Shown: piece by piece, positions 15,585-23,467 of the stretch
Layout: each line of letters begins with the position of its first letter
Numbering within the stretch: position 1 is the first letter of the stretch
Source: an uncultured Lachnospiraceae bacterium
Lineage (GTDB): Bacteria > Bacillota_A > Clostridia > Lachnospirales > Lachnospiraceae
Direction: 5' to 3'
Length of the DNA: 30,173 nucleotides
NCBI GenBank assembly: GCA_900553635.1
Contig: USDU01000004.1
Location: forward strand, 1 to 30,173
Notes under the pieces: model-generated
What the model saw: the letters and a program-made list of their open reading frames with translations, nothing else
Database searches by the model: none
What the model was told of the DNA's origin: nothing
Made by a program: the position numbers and the translations under genes

Positions 15585-18500
15585 GCTTTCTAAGCCTCCA
15601 TTTCCGCGGTTTTTTCGGCCCCTTTTCTTTTTTATTTCCGTAAGCCATCAGATAGAATACCGGCATTAACAAAAGAATCAGAATCGTAGAGGCAGTCAGA
15701 CCGCCGATGATAATGATACCCATGCTCTGCATCATTTCCGTTCCGGTTCCCAGTCCCAGAGACATGGGAATCATGGAAATAACGGTAGTCAGCGTAGTAA
15801 TCAGAATCGGCCGGAGTCTCGTCTTTCCGCTTTCAATCAGCGCGTCCTCCAGTCCCAGTCCTTCCTCATTCATCAGGGCATGGACACCGTCCACATACAG
15901 GATACCGTTATTTACCACGATACCCACCAGCATCATGATACCCATCATGGAAATCATAGTCAGCGACTGTCCGGACAGAAAGAGAAGTCCAAAGGAACCA
16001 ATCAGGCTGAAGGGGATGCTCAGCATGACCATCAGGGAATACTTCGGAGATTCAAACTGCATGGCCATAACCAGGAATACCAGGAACACTGCCGCTGCAA
16101 TCGCTTTACCGATGGCCGTAAAGGTCTCTGTCATCATCTCGTCCATGGTGTCCTTGGTCTGTTCCACAGAATCCGGAAGCTTTGTATCTGCCACCAGCTT
16201 ATCCAGCGCCGCGTCCACCGCGTCCGTATCCTCTGAGACACAGGAGGCGGTAATGGTGGTGGTGTATTTTCCGTCCTGTTTCATGACGGTCTGCTGGGAA
16301 TCGGTATATTGAAGCGTCGCCATCTCAGACAGGGGTACGCCGCCGACGGAGGCGTCCAGAAGCGCGCTCGCCTTTGTGTAGGTGCCTTCCGGATACTCCA
16401 GCATGACACTGTATTCCTCGCCATTTGACGTAATGGTCATAGCCTCGGTTCCGCTGATCATACTGTAGAGCCCCCCTGCTGCCTGTATGGGCGTCATACC
16501 GTGGGCCATAGCGTCCAACGGATCAATTACCACCCGGATCTGGGTAGCGCCTTCACCGGCATCCGAGGATACGTTCAACACGCCCGGAATATTCCAGGCC
16601 TTTTCCTGAAGGGCAGAAACCGCTTCCTTCAGATCGTCCAGATTGGTTGAAGCCAGGGTTACGCTTCCGCCGCTTGACGTGAGCATCATGGTAGACATCT
16701 GGCTGCTGACGGTGATATCCAGCTGTACGCCGGTCATATCCTTCGTCTCCTCCAGCCACTCATCAGCCACCTCCTGGCTGGACATCTTCCGATCCTCCTT
16801 CAGATTAACGGAAATGGTTCCGGATCCCTTGGAGGAAGTCAGGGTATAGCTGTCCACATCCTCATGGGCCGCCACCATAGCCTCGATCTCCTGCATTTTT
16901 TTATCTACTTCTTCTGCTTTGGTACCGCTGCGGAAGGCAGCCGCCACGGAAATGGTTCCCTCGTCCATGGCCGGCATCAGCTCCACCTTCATCAGACTCA
17001 CCAGACCGAAGGACATAACTAACAGCACCACCGCCACCAGAACGCTCAGCTTCTTCTTATGTAAGAGCTTCCGCTCCAGCCTGTCATATTTCTCCTTAAC
17101 CTTATCCAGAAATCCGTTCAGCTTCAGTTCCTTTTTCTCCTGCGGCTTGAAGATACAGAAAAACAGGGGAACCAGAGTCAGTGCGGAAATCAGAGACGCC
17201 AGCATGGCGATGATAATCGTATAGCCCAGCTGTCCGAAGATCTGTCCGGTCAGTCCGGTCTGGATACACAGAGGCAGGTATACCACGACTGTGGTAATCG
17301 TAGAAGCCACGATAGAGCCTGCCACGCCTCTGGTACCGATTTCCGCAGCCTCCCGAAAGCCCGGCTTTTTATCCTTCGCCCGGAAACAGCTCTCCAGTAC
17401 CACACTGGAACTGTCTACCATCATACCGATGGCAATCACCAACGCACCCAGCGTAATGATATTCAGTGAAAAGCCTGCCACGGCCATGACAATCACCGTC
17501 ACCAACAGGGAGATGGGCATGGCGCTTCCTACAATCAGGCTGGCCTTCCCGTCGCCGAAGAAAATAAACAGCACCAGCATAGACAGGATGACACCCATGA
17601 GCAGCGTGCTTCCTACTGATTTTACAGCCAGAAGAATCATATCCGACGCGTCGTAGGAGGCTGTCGCCACCAGTCCCGGATGCTCCTTCTGCAGCCGCTC
17701 CATGGTCTTTCTGACGTCCCGCACTACTCCCAGGGTACTTGCGCTCTGGTTCTTGGTAACGCTGACCGTCAGGGTTTCCTCGCCATTATAACGGCTGATG
17801 CTGTCCGGATCCTTCTGGGACCACTGCACGTCCGCCACATCCGACAGGTGAATCATACTGCCGGTAGCGGTAAACAACGGAATCTCCCGCAGATCCTCTA
17901 CCGTGGTCACATCCGCCGTGCTGATGGCGCTGATGGACTGCGTACCCTGCTCCAGGGAGCCGATGGGGACTGTAAAATCTGTGGTCGCGATAAACTGGGC
18001 GATGCTGCTCATAGTCAGGCCATACTGATTCATGGCCTCCTCGTCCAGCTTCACCTGGATATAATTCTCACGACCGCCGCTGACCTCCACGCTGGCCACC
18101 GAGCTTACCGCCTTCAGCTCCGGCACAATCTCATCATTGGCCAGGGAGAGAACGTCGCTGCCATCGGTGGTGCTTAAGGAATACATCATACTGGGCATGG
18201 AATTGATATCCATTTTCATAACGATGGGGCTCTGGCAGTCATCCGGCAGAGAACGCTCCACCGAATCCAGCGCCGCGCGCAGATCCAGATATGCGTCGTT
18301 GGTATCCACACTGTAATCATACTGCAGGAGAACCATGGAACTGTTCTCCTGGGAATAGGTGGTAACGGAATCCACACCGCTTAAGGCTCCCACCTTGCCT
18401 TCTATCTCAGAGCTTACCAGCTCCTCTACGGATTCCGGATCCGCTCCCGGATAAATGGTCATAACCATCATCACCGGCATATCCATATCCGGCATCAGCT

Positions 18501-18603
18501 CCAGTCTCAGGCCCAGAAGGGACGAGATACCGAATACTGCCAGCGCAAGGACAACCAGAAGGGTCGTGACCGGTCTTTTTAAGGAAAATTTTGTCAGACT
18601 CAT
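15553..18603 (-). CDS. RND family multidrug efflux pump (HAE1 / AcrB-like)
   Basis: A 1016-aa inner membrane transporter with the classic RND order: one N-terminal membrane helix, a large extracytoplasmic loop, six helices, a second loop and a final helix cluster. The N terminus MSLTKFSLKRPVTTLLVVLA and the PGADPESVEELVSSEIE porter motif are typical. The proton-relay aspartate is Asp397 in AIGMMVDSSSVV. The ATG follows the adaptor stop directly (TAAATG), and GGAGG within the adaptor's last codons can serve as ribosome-binding site. There is no outer-membrane channel gene, as expected for a Gram-positive. The substrate is unknown; drugs, fatty acids or lipids are all possible. Confidence 0.95.
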   Translation of the reverse strand: MSLTKFSLKRPVTTLLVVLALAVFGISSLLGLRLELMPDMDMPVMMVMTIYPGADPESVEELVSSEIEGKVGALSGVDSVTTYSQENSSMVLLQYDYSVDTNDAYLDLRAALDSVERSLPDDCQSPIVMKMDINSMPSMMYSLSTTDGSDVLSLANDEIVPELKAVSSVASVEVSGGRENYIQVKLDEEAMNQYGLTMSSIAQFIATTDFTVPIGSLEQGTQSISAISTADVTTVEDLREIPLFTATGSMIHLSDVADVQWSQKDPDSISRYNGEETLTVSVTKNQSASTLGVVRDVRKTMERLQKEHPGLVATASYDASDMILLAVKSVGSTLLMGVILSMLVLFIFFGDGKASLIVGSAMPISLLVTVIVMAVAGFSLNIITLGALVIAIGMMVDSSSVVLESCFRAKDKKPGFREAAEIGTRGVAGSIVASTITTVVVYLPLCIQTGLTGQIFGQLGYTIIIAMLASLISALTLVPLFFCIFKPQEKKELKLNGFLDKVKEKYDRLERKLLHKKKLSVLVAVVLLVMSFGLVSLMKVELMPAMDEGTISVAAAFRSGTKAEEVDKKMQEIEAMVAAHEDVDSYTLTSSKGSGTISVNLKEDRKMSSQEVADEWLEETKDMTGVQLDITVSSQMSTMMLTSSGGSVTLASTNLDDLKEAVSALQEKAWNIPGVLNVSSDAGEGATQIRVVIDPLDAMAHGMTPIQAAGGLYSMISGTEAMTITSNGEEYSVMLEYPEGTYTKASALLDASVGGVPLSEMATLQYTDSQQTVMKQDGKYTTTITASCVSEDTDAVDAALDKLVADTKLPDSVEQTKDTMDEMMTETFTAIGKAIAAAVFLVFLVMAMQFESPKYSLMVMLSIPFSLIGSFGLLFLSGQSLTMISMMGIMMLVGIVVNNGILYVDGVHALMNEEGLGLEDALIESGKTRLRPILITTLTTVISMIPMSLGLGTGTEMMQSMGIIIIGGLTASTILILLLMPVFYLMAYGNKKEKGPKKPRKWRLRKHGTAENEVNA

Positions 18604-19071
18604 TTATTCCGCATCCTCCGCCTCTGTTTTCACCACAACCTCTGCGCCGTCTCTAAGCTTGGAGGACCAGGTAGTTACAACCTGGCTTTCCGCGTTCAGT
18701 CCGTCCTCCACGGACACTTCGTTATCATTCATCAGACCTACGGTAATCGGGGTCTTCACCAGCTTGCCATTCTCTACACAATACACATAGGCGCTGCCTG
18801 CGGAGAAATAAATCGCGTCATAGGGAATCACCAGGCTGCTCTCTTCCCTCTGGGTGGTAGCATGCACCTTGACGGACACGCCGCTGGGCAGCTTATCTCC
18901 GGATCCGATGACAGAAGCTTTTACCTGGAAAAGACGGGTCTGCGGTCCTGCCATGGTTCCCACCTCCGTGATGGTTCCGGCAAAGGTTTCGCCATTTCGC
19001 TCTACCTCAATGGCGTCGCCCACCTGCAGCTCATTCTTGGCCTTCTCTGCCACATTGAAGGTAACAGTCAT
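18604..19071 (-). CDS. RND adaptor protein, C-terminal half (beta-barrel and membrane-proximal domains)
   Basis: A 155-aa frame equal to the C-terminal third of an HlyD/AcrA-type membrane fusion protein. MTVTFNVAEKAKNELQVGD opens the beta-barrel domain and LVIPYDAIYFSAGSAYVY the membrane-proximal domain. It begins with ATG directly after a TAG in the same frame as the preceding gene (AAG GAT TAG ATG), so one sense codon would join the two into a normal 514-residue adaptor. AAGGA 4 bases before the ATG could allow reinitiation as a separate polypeptide, but this piece has no signal sequence of its own. It is best read as the second part of an interrupted gene; a functional split remains possible. 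Confidence 0.8.
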   Translation of the reverse strand: MTVTFNVAEKAKNELQVGDAIEVERNGETFAGTITEVGTMAGPQTRLFQVKASVIGSGDKLPSGVSVKVHATTQREESSLVIPYDAIYFSAGSAYVYCVENGKLVKTPITVGLMNDNEVSVEDGLNAESQVVTTWSSKLRDGAEVVVKTEAEDAE

Positions 19072-20148
19072 CTAATCCTTATTGGAAATGACATAGGCCG
19101 GGCTGCCCGCAGAAGCCATGGAATCCTTCTCTACGGAAATGGATTCGATCTGACCGGAAATGGGTGCCTTGACGGTGTACATATCCAGCTGATACTGGGC
19201 GGACTCCAGGGCTACATTGGCCTGGGCCAGCTGTGCGGAATAGGTGGCATCGGTCTGGGGATAGACCTCATTTTTGGTGATCTCATATGTTTTCTCTGTC
19301 GTTTTCAGATTGTCTTTCAGAGTCTCTTTTTGGCTCTTGGTGCTCTCCAGGGCGCTTTCCAGCTGGGATTTACCGGACTGGACCTGAGAGAGGCCGGACT
19401 GGGCGTCTGAAAGCTTTCCATCTGCAGTAGTCGCTGCTAATTTTGCTCGGGCTACTTCCAGCTCCTGAGCCTGAATCTCCACTTTCTTGGCCGCCTCTGC
19501 TGCTGTATCTACCGGAATATCGACATCATTTTCATCCTTTCCCGGATTCTGAATGGCTTTTAATTCCGCATTTAAGTTATCCAGCTTTACCTGTTCCTGG
19601 GCAAGTGCCTGGGTTGCCGCGTCTGCCTGGGCCTTGGCTCCGGTCACCGCCTGACTGAGCTGTGTTTCCTTATCACCCAACTCACTGATCTGGCTCTCCA
19701 TATCCTTGATGCTGTCCCGCACCTTATCCAGGTTATCCTCCATGGTATCGATGCCCTGCTCGGTCTGATAATTCTGCAGATGCCTGGAACCACCTGTCGC
19801 CACGTTGACGCCGGCCTGGGCCTGGCTGTAGGTCGCCTTAGCGTTGTCCATCTGAAGCTGTGCCGCCTCGTCATCGATCTTGAACAGCACATCGCCTTCC
19901 TTTACCGTATCACCCACGGAATAATTCACCTGGGTCACGGTTCCGGATACCAGCGGCACCACATAGACCTGCTGCTCCGGGGAGACGCTTCCTATGTAAT
20001 CAGTATCCAAAGTAACTTCCCCGCTCTGGGGCGTCTGTACTTCCACATTTACCTTTTCTGTTTCGGTCTTCTTGCTGCTGCCGCAGCCTACCATAGATAC
20101 ACTCATAGTCAGCACAAGACCCAGCGCCAGTACGCTCTTATTTTTCAT
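19072..20148 (-). CDS. RND adaptor lipoprotein, N-terminal part (lipoyl and coiled-coil hairpin), ended by an in-frame TAG
   Basis: A 358-aa HlyD/AcrA-type periplasmic adaptor part. The signal peptide ends in the lipobox MVGC (Cys22), so it is a lipoprotein. The first lipoyl half is at about residues 62-97 (SGTVTQVNYSVGDTVKEGDV), a long coiled-coil hairpin rich in Ala/Gln/Lys at about 98-320, and the second lipoyl half at about 324-356 (APISGQIESISVEKDSM). It stops at TAG (19074-19072) exactly where the beta-barrel domain should begin. Without that domain it should not dock properly on the pump. GAGGAGG precedes the ATG. It is the first gene of the efflux cassette, under promoter 20205-20234. 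Confidence 0.85.
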   Translation of the reverse strand: MKNKSVLALGLVLTMSVSMVGCGSSKKTETEKVNVEVQTPQSGEVTLDTDYIGSVSPEQQVYVVPLVSGTVTQVNYSVGDTVKEGDVLFKIDDEAAQLQMDNAKATYSQAQAGVNVATGGSRHLQNYQTEQGIDTMEDNLDKVRDSIKDMESQISELGDKETQLSQAVTGAKAQADAATQALAQEQVKLDNLNAELKAIQNPGKDENDVDIPVDTAAEAAKKVEIQAQELEVARAKLAATTADGKLSDAQSGLSQVQSGKSQLESALESTKSQKETLKDNLKTTEKTYEITKNEVYPQTDATYSAQLAQANVALESAQYQLDMYTVKAPISGQIESISVEKDSMASAGSPAYVISNKD

Positions 20149-20175
20149 GGTTTTCCTCCTCTTAATCGAATTTCC

Positions 20176-20191
20176 GACCGACCAGTCGGTC
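20176..20191. promoter_or_regulatory. palindromic operator, probable TetR binding site
   Basis: GACCGAC-CA-GTCGGTC, two perfect 7-bp arms around a 2-bp centre. It sits 13 bases downstream of the -10 box of the efflux cassette promoter, about +7 to +22 of the transcript, where a bound repressor would block transcription. The GACCGA/TCGGTC half-sites resemble operators of other TetR-family repressors. The TetR gene at the end of the same operon is the natural partner. Confidence 0.8.
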
Positions 20192-20204
20192 AGAATCTGG
20201 ATTC

Positions 20205-20234
20205 ATTATATGTCAGGCCGGGTTGTCACGTCAA
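20205..20234 (-). promoter_or_regulatory. promoter of the RND efflux cassette
   Basis: TTGACG (20234-20229), an 18-base spacer and TATAAT (20210-20205). The likely start of transcription is near 20198, immediately before the palindromic operator. Confidence 0.75.
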
Positions 20235-20306
20235 GAAAAACGAAGGACCGATTTTCTTAAAAATTTGTAAAGTAAATTCCCGGGAACTAGAATCCGATAG
20301 TGTTTT

Positions 20307-20347
20307 TTATGTAATAGGGGATTCCATCGGAATTTCCTATTACATAA
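20307..20347. repeat. large perfect inverted repeat of unknown function
   Basis: TTATGTAATAGG (20307-20318) and CCTATTACATAA (20336-20347) are 12-bp perfect arms; the inner bases GGATTCC and GGAATTT extend the pairing imperfectly. No T-run follows on either strand, so it is a poor intrinsic terminator. It lies between the DUF1858 terminator and the efflux promoter and may be a protein-binding site. Confidence 0.6.
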
Positions 20348-20378
20348 GAAAAGACACTGTAACATTCGCTACAGTGTC
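20346..20378 (-). terminator. terminator of the DUF1858 gene
   Basis: GACACTGTA (minus strand, 20378-20370) pairs perfectly with TACAGTGTC (20361-20353) around an 8-base loop, followed by TTTTCTT. It stands 28 bases after the stop codon at 20406. Confidence 0.85.
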
Positions 20379-20405
20379 TCATATTTCTTATATATCCGCC
20401 GACCC

Positions 20406-20615
20406 TTACGCCTGGCTTGCTTCCAGAAATGCGTTCAGTCTTGCTACCAGTGTATCCGGGTCAATGCCGTGAACCATAGCAGCCTCGCCCAGAGACTCCA
20501 TCTGGTGTGCCGGACATCCTACGCAGTGCATACCCTCGCGCATCAGGATCCCTGCCATGTTCTCGTCTGTCTTCAGTACATCAGCAATCAGCATATCCTT
20601 ATTTACCTGTGCCAT
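20406..20615 (-). CDS. DUF1858 small redox-disulfide domain protein
   Basis: A 69-aa protein matching the DUF1858 family, often found beside or within hybrid-cluster and other redox proteins. A helical N-terminal half (DMLIADVLKTDENMAGILM) precedes the CVGC motif (MHCVGCPAH) near mid-protein, then SLGEAAMVHGID. The two cysteines could form a redox disulfide or bind a metal or cluster. AAGGAGG lies 7 bases before the ATG. It is a single-gene unit with its own promoter (20687-20715) and terminator, divergent from the ferredoxin gene about 280 bases away. A partnership with that ferredoxin is a guess from position. Confidence 0.88.
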   Translation of the reverse strand: MAQVNKDMLIADVLKTDENMAGILMREGMHCVGCPAHQMESLGEAAMVHGIDPDTLVARLNAFLEASQA

Positions 20616-20686
20616 TTGAATTTCCTCCTTATAATACTCAGTATCGTTACCGCCATGCGACGGTATTATTCATGTATAGCGGTACT

Positions 20687-20715
20687 ATTATAATCGAATT
20701 CCGAGTATTTTGCAA
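20687..20715 (-). promoter_or_regulatory. promoter of the DUF1858 gene
   Basis: TTGCAA (20715-20710), a 17-base spacer and TATAAT (20692-20687). The leader is about 65 bases. Confidence 0.8.
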
Positions 20716-20766
20716 GGATTTTTTTGTGTAATTTTCGATACAATGCCAAGTTTATAGATTTTTCAC

Positions 20767-20795
20767 TTGTATATTCTACACATTTATTATAAAAT
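20767..20795 (+). promoter_or_regulatory. candidate promoter of the ferredoxin gene
   Basis: TTGTAT (20767-20772), a 17-base spacer and TAAAAT (20790-20795). A small hairpin, TATCGCC-TTTT-GGCGATA (about 20812-20829), lies in the roughly 95-base leader; it has no T-run after it. Confidence 0.55.
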
Positions 20796-20895
20796 ACACC
20801 TGTACGAGGCTATCGCCTTTTGGCGATACTAACAACATATATCACCTGTGAACGGAGTTTCCGTCCTGCAGGATAATAAAAGGAGGATTTACATC

Positions 20896-21066
20896 ATGGC
20901 TTATGTAATTGGTGACGACTGTCAGGATTGTGGCGCATGTGCAGCTGTCTGTCCGGCTGAGGCTATCAGCGAGGGAGACGGAAAGTACGTAATCGATGCA
21001 GACGCATGTCTGGATTGCGGTACTTGCGAGGCAGAGTGCCCGCACGGTGCTATCAGCGCAGAGTAA
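20896..21066 (+). CDS. 2[4Fe-4S] ferredoxin
   Basis: A 56-aa clostridial-type ferredoxin carrying low-potential electrons in the cytoplasm. The two cluster motifs are CQDCGACAAVCP and CLDCGTCEAECP, each a full CxxCxxCxxxCP, with near two-fold internal symmetry. The start is the ATG of MAYVIGDDC because AAGGAGG stands 9 bases upstream. An upstream in-frame start at 20848 would add an unlikely leader peptide. It is the only plus-strand gene of the window, divergent from the DUF1858 gene and convergent with the MerR gene. Clostridia usually carry several such ferredoxins, so no dedicated partner can be named. Confidence 0.97.
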   Translation: MAYVIGDDCQDCGACAAVCPAEAISEGDGKYVIDADACLDCGTCEAECPHGAISAE

Positions 21067-21088
21067 TCTGACAAAGAGCAGAAACGAA

Positions 21089-21120
21089 GGGGACAGACCT
21101 ACACGGCCTGTCCCTTTTTC
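21089..21120 (+). terminator. terminator of ferredoxin, overlapping the MerR gene end
   Basis: GGGACAG (21090-21096) pairs with CTGTCCC (21108-21114), followed by TTTTTC. The hairpin lies across the stop codon of the convergent MerR gene, so the two genes share their 3' DNA. Confidence 0.8.
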
Positions 21121-21692
21121 TGTCCGAAAAAATTCCATTTTCGCTTTTCTTCTTTTGCAATAGCCGCCTTTTCCTTGCGGCTTTTCTGGGAATTACGGAT
21201 GGTTTCATCCAGACGGCGGAAGCGCTCGTCCTCACGCTCCTCCTTCATGCGGAGCAGATAATCCATCTCCTTAATCACCTGGCCGCTGACCTGGGTGCTG
21301 ATTTCACAGCCCATCTTTTCGGTGTGATCCTCCAGCGCTTCCGCAATCAGACGGCTCATAATGCACTGAAACTGCTGCATCCTCTCTTCTCTGGCCGTAT
21401 CGCCGTCTGCGGATACCGGAATCCCGCTGGCCCGGGCCAGCAGACCCTCCAGCTTCACGTCCCCTTTTTCCAGCTCCGGAAGCAGCTGCTTAATCGCCTT
21501 CAGCTGCACCCCGCCATCCTTCAGTCCTTTAATATGCCGGAATAACCGGATATCTTCCTCTGTATAGTAACGGTGGCCCATCTCATTGCGCCCGATGGGA
21601 AGCCCCAGTTCCTCTTCCCAATATCGCAGCACATGCGCTTCCACGTCCACCAGCCTGGAAGCGTCGGAAATCATATAGCGTGTCTCGCTCAT
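21099..21692 (-). CDS. MerR-type helix-turn-helix protein with coiled C-terminal tail
   Basis: A 197-aa protein. A MerR-like winged helix-turn-helix lies at about residues 6-75 (MISDASRLVDVEAHVLRYWE, then the wing GHRYYTEEDIRLF). The middle is acidic, and the C-terminal 60 residues are highly charged and probably coiled (RMKEEREDERFRRLDETIR, ending in a Lys-rich stretch). There are no conserved metal-binding cysteines, so it is not a metal sensor. Some proteins of this layout are regulators; others, such as RacA, organise chromosomes at sporulation. The sequence cannot decide. GGGGAGG precedes the ATG; the promoter is at 21761-21788. Confidence 0.85.
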   Translation of the reverse strand: MSETRYMISDASRLVDVEAHVLRYWEEELGLPIGRNEMGHRYYTEEDIRLFRHIKGLKDGGVQLKAIKQLLPELEKGDVKLEGLLARASGIPVSADGDTAREERMQQFQCIMSRLIAEALEDHTEKMGCEISTQVSGQVIKEMDYLLRMKEEREDERFRRLDETIRNSQKSRKEKAAIAKEEKRKWNFFGQKKGQAV

Positions 21693-21760
21693 GGCTCTTC
21701 CTCCCCTGTCACTTTGCCGGTTTTCGTTCTATGGAAATGTAATATTTTTCCATATTCAAC

Positions 21761-21788
21761 AGTATAACAGGTTCAGAAGAAATTTCAA
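21761..21788 (-). promoter_or_regulatory. promoter of the MerR-type gene
   Basis: TTGAAA (21788-21783), a 16-base spacer and TATACT (21766-21761), with a leader of about 65 bases. It lies in the 115-base gap after the symporter gene, in which I saw no clear terminator. Confidence 0.6.
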
Positions 21789-21807
21789 CCATATTTTGGA
21801 AATTTTT

Positions 21808-23364
21808 TTAGCCCTTTACGACAGAATCTGATGCTTCTCCATAGGCCTTCGCCGCAGCATCCGCGTCCTCACGCAGCTCCTCCTTTAACGCCTCCTCCTG
21901 CATTTTCTGAATCTCCGGGAACATGGAGAGCATAGGCTCCACATCCTTGCCGTGCAGATTTCGCGCCACATAATTCTTCGTACAGCGCATAACGATGGGC
22001 GACAGGGTCACGACGCCTATCAGGTTCGGAAGCATCATCAGGCCGTTAAAGGTATCGGAAATATCCCACGCTAGCTGTGCCTTCATCACAGAGCCCGCCA
22101 GAACAACAACTGCAAAGACCATCCGGTAAATCTTCGTCGCGCCGGTACCGAACAGATACTCGCAGGCGGTCGCGCCGTAATGGCTCCAGCCAAGCACTGT
22201 GGAGTAGGCAAACAGCAGAATCGCAACGGCCACAAAAGCGGAACCCAGAAAACCGAAATGATTGCCGAAGGCGTAGCTCACCAGAGCGCTGGACTCGATG
22301 GCCGCGGCCTCGCCGGTCAGCTGGCCTGTGGTCAGATCCAGCGCACCGGAGCTAAGAATCGTCAGCGCCGTCAGCGTACATACAATAATTGTATCCGCGA
22401 ACACCTCAAAGATGCCCCACATACCCTGGCGCACCGGTTCCTTTACATTGGAGCTGGAATGTACCATAACCGAAGAACCAAGACCTGCCTCGTTGGAAAA
22501 TACGCCTCTCTTCATACCCATTTTCATGGCCAGGGCGATACCGGAGCCGACGATGCCGCCGCCCACGGATTTCATAGCAAACGCGCCCTTAAAGATTGAT
22601 ACAAACACCGCCGGAATCGTGGAAATGTTCATACCGATGATCACCAGCGTACCCAGCAGATACAGCAGCACCATGAATGGAACCACTTTCTCGGTAATTG
22701 CCGCGATTCGCTTCAGGCCACCGATTACTACCAGGGATACTGCCACGAAAAGGAAGATGCCGGTGGCCAGCTTTGGGATACCGAAGGCTGTATACACATT
22801 GCTGACCATGGAGTTGACCTGGCTCATGTTGCCGATACCGAAAGAAGCCAGCAGGCAAAAGCAGGAGAACAGAACCGCCAGGCCTGCACCCAGTTTCTTA
22901 CAGCCCTTCCTTTCTCCCAGGCCGTCCTTCAGATAATACATGGCGCCGCCGGCCCATTCATCCTTGCTGTTTTTCCGCCGATACAGGATACCCAGGACAT
23001 TCTCGGAGTAGTTGGTCATCATGCCAAAGAACGCGATGAGCCACATCCAAAATACCGCGCCCGGTCCGCCGACCGCGATGGCTCCCGCCACACCGACGAT
23101 ATTGCCGGTACCGACCGTAGCCGCCAGTGCTGTACACAGGGACTGGAACTGGGAGATGCTGCGATCCTCCGTGTGCCTTGTGATATTCCGGTCGCTGAAA
23201 ATGGATCCGATCGTATTCTTCAGCCAGTGCCCCAGATGGGACAGCTGGAAAAATCCAGTCATACTGGTCATCAGCACTCCCGTAAAGCCCAGCAGAATCA
23301 GTGCGGGCCAGCCCCATACCACATTATTGACTGCACTATTTACATTGGTAATCATTTCAATCAT
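21808..23364 (-). CDS. AGCS family sodium:alanine/glycine symporter
   Basis: A 518-aa membrane protein with about 11 hydrophobic segments. Family hallmarks include QFQSLCTALAATVGTGNIVG, the GGPGAVFWMW segment and MKRGVFSNEAGLGSS in mid-protein. It imports small neutral amino acids, alanine or glycine, with sodium. The start MIEMITN at 23364 is chosen because GAGGAGG lies 9 bases upstream; an open frame 14 codons longer would read through that site as Arg-Glu-Glu-Glu. It appears monocistronic. Its leader holds a strong terminator hairpin (23465-23502) and an inverted repeat (23439-23467). No glycine-riboswitch signature was recognised. Confidence 0.93.
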   Translation of the reverse strand: MIEMITNVNSAVNNVVWGWPALILLGFTGVLMTSMTGFFQLSHLGHWLKNTIGSIFSDRNITRHTEDRSISQFQSLCTALAATVGTGNIVGVAGAIAVGGPGAVFWMWLIAFFGMMTNYSENVLGILYRRKNSKDEWAGGAMYYLKDGLGERKGCKKLGAGLAVLFSCFCLLASFGIGNMSQVNSMVSNVYTAFGIPKLATGIFLFVAVSLVVIGGLKRIAAITEKVVPFMVLLYLLGTLVIIGMNISTIPAVFVSIFKGAFAMKSVGGGIVGSGIALAMKMGMKRGVFSNEAGLGSSVMVHSSSNVKEPVRQGMWGIFEVFADTIIVCTLTALTILSSGALDLTTGQLTGEAAAIESSALVSYAFGNHFGFLGSAFVAVAILLFAYSTVLGWSHYGATACEYLFGTGATKIYRMVFAVVVLAGSVMKAQLAWDISDTFNGLMMLPNLIGVVTLSPIVMRCTKNYVARNLHGKDVEPMLSMFPEIQKMQEEALKEELREDADAAAKAYGEASDSVVKG

Positions 23365-23438
23365 AGACTCTTCCTCCTCACGCGCGCTAATTTTCCGAAG
23401 TTCCACATACAGGAAAGACTCCTGCTCGGAAGGCCTTT

Positions 23439-23467
23439 TTATATAACAGGAATTTTTCGTTACATAA
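23439..23467. repeat. imperfect inverted repeat upstream of the symporter gene
   Basis: TTATATAAC (23439-23447) and GTTACATAA (23459-23467) pair at 8 of 9 positions over an 11-base centre. The arms resemble those at 20307-20347. It may be an operator or chance. Confidence 0.35.

Noticed and set aside
20865..20880. Palindrome TCCTGCAGGA before the ferredoxin gene
   Set aside because: It is short, embedded in the leader, and likely a chance restriction-site-like palindrome.
20848..20895. Earlier start for the ferredoxin
   Set aside because: It would add 16 residues not seen in such ferredoxins and would place the AAGGAGG site inside the coding region.
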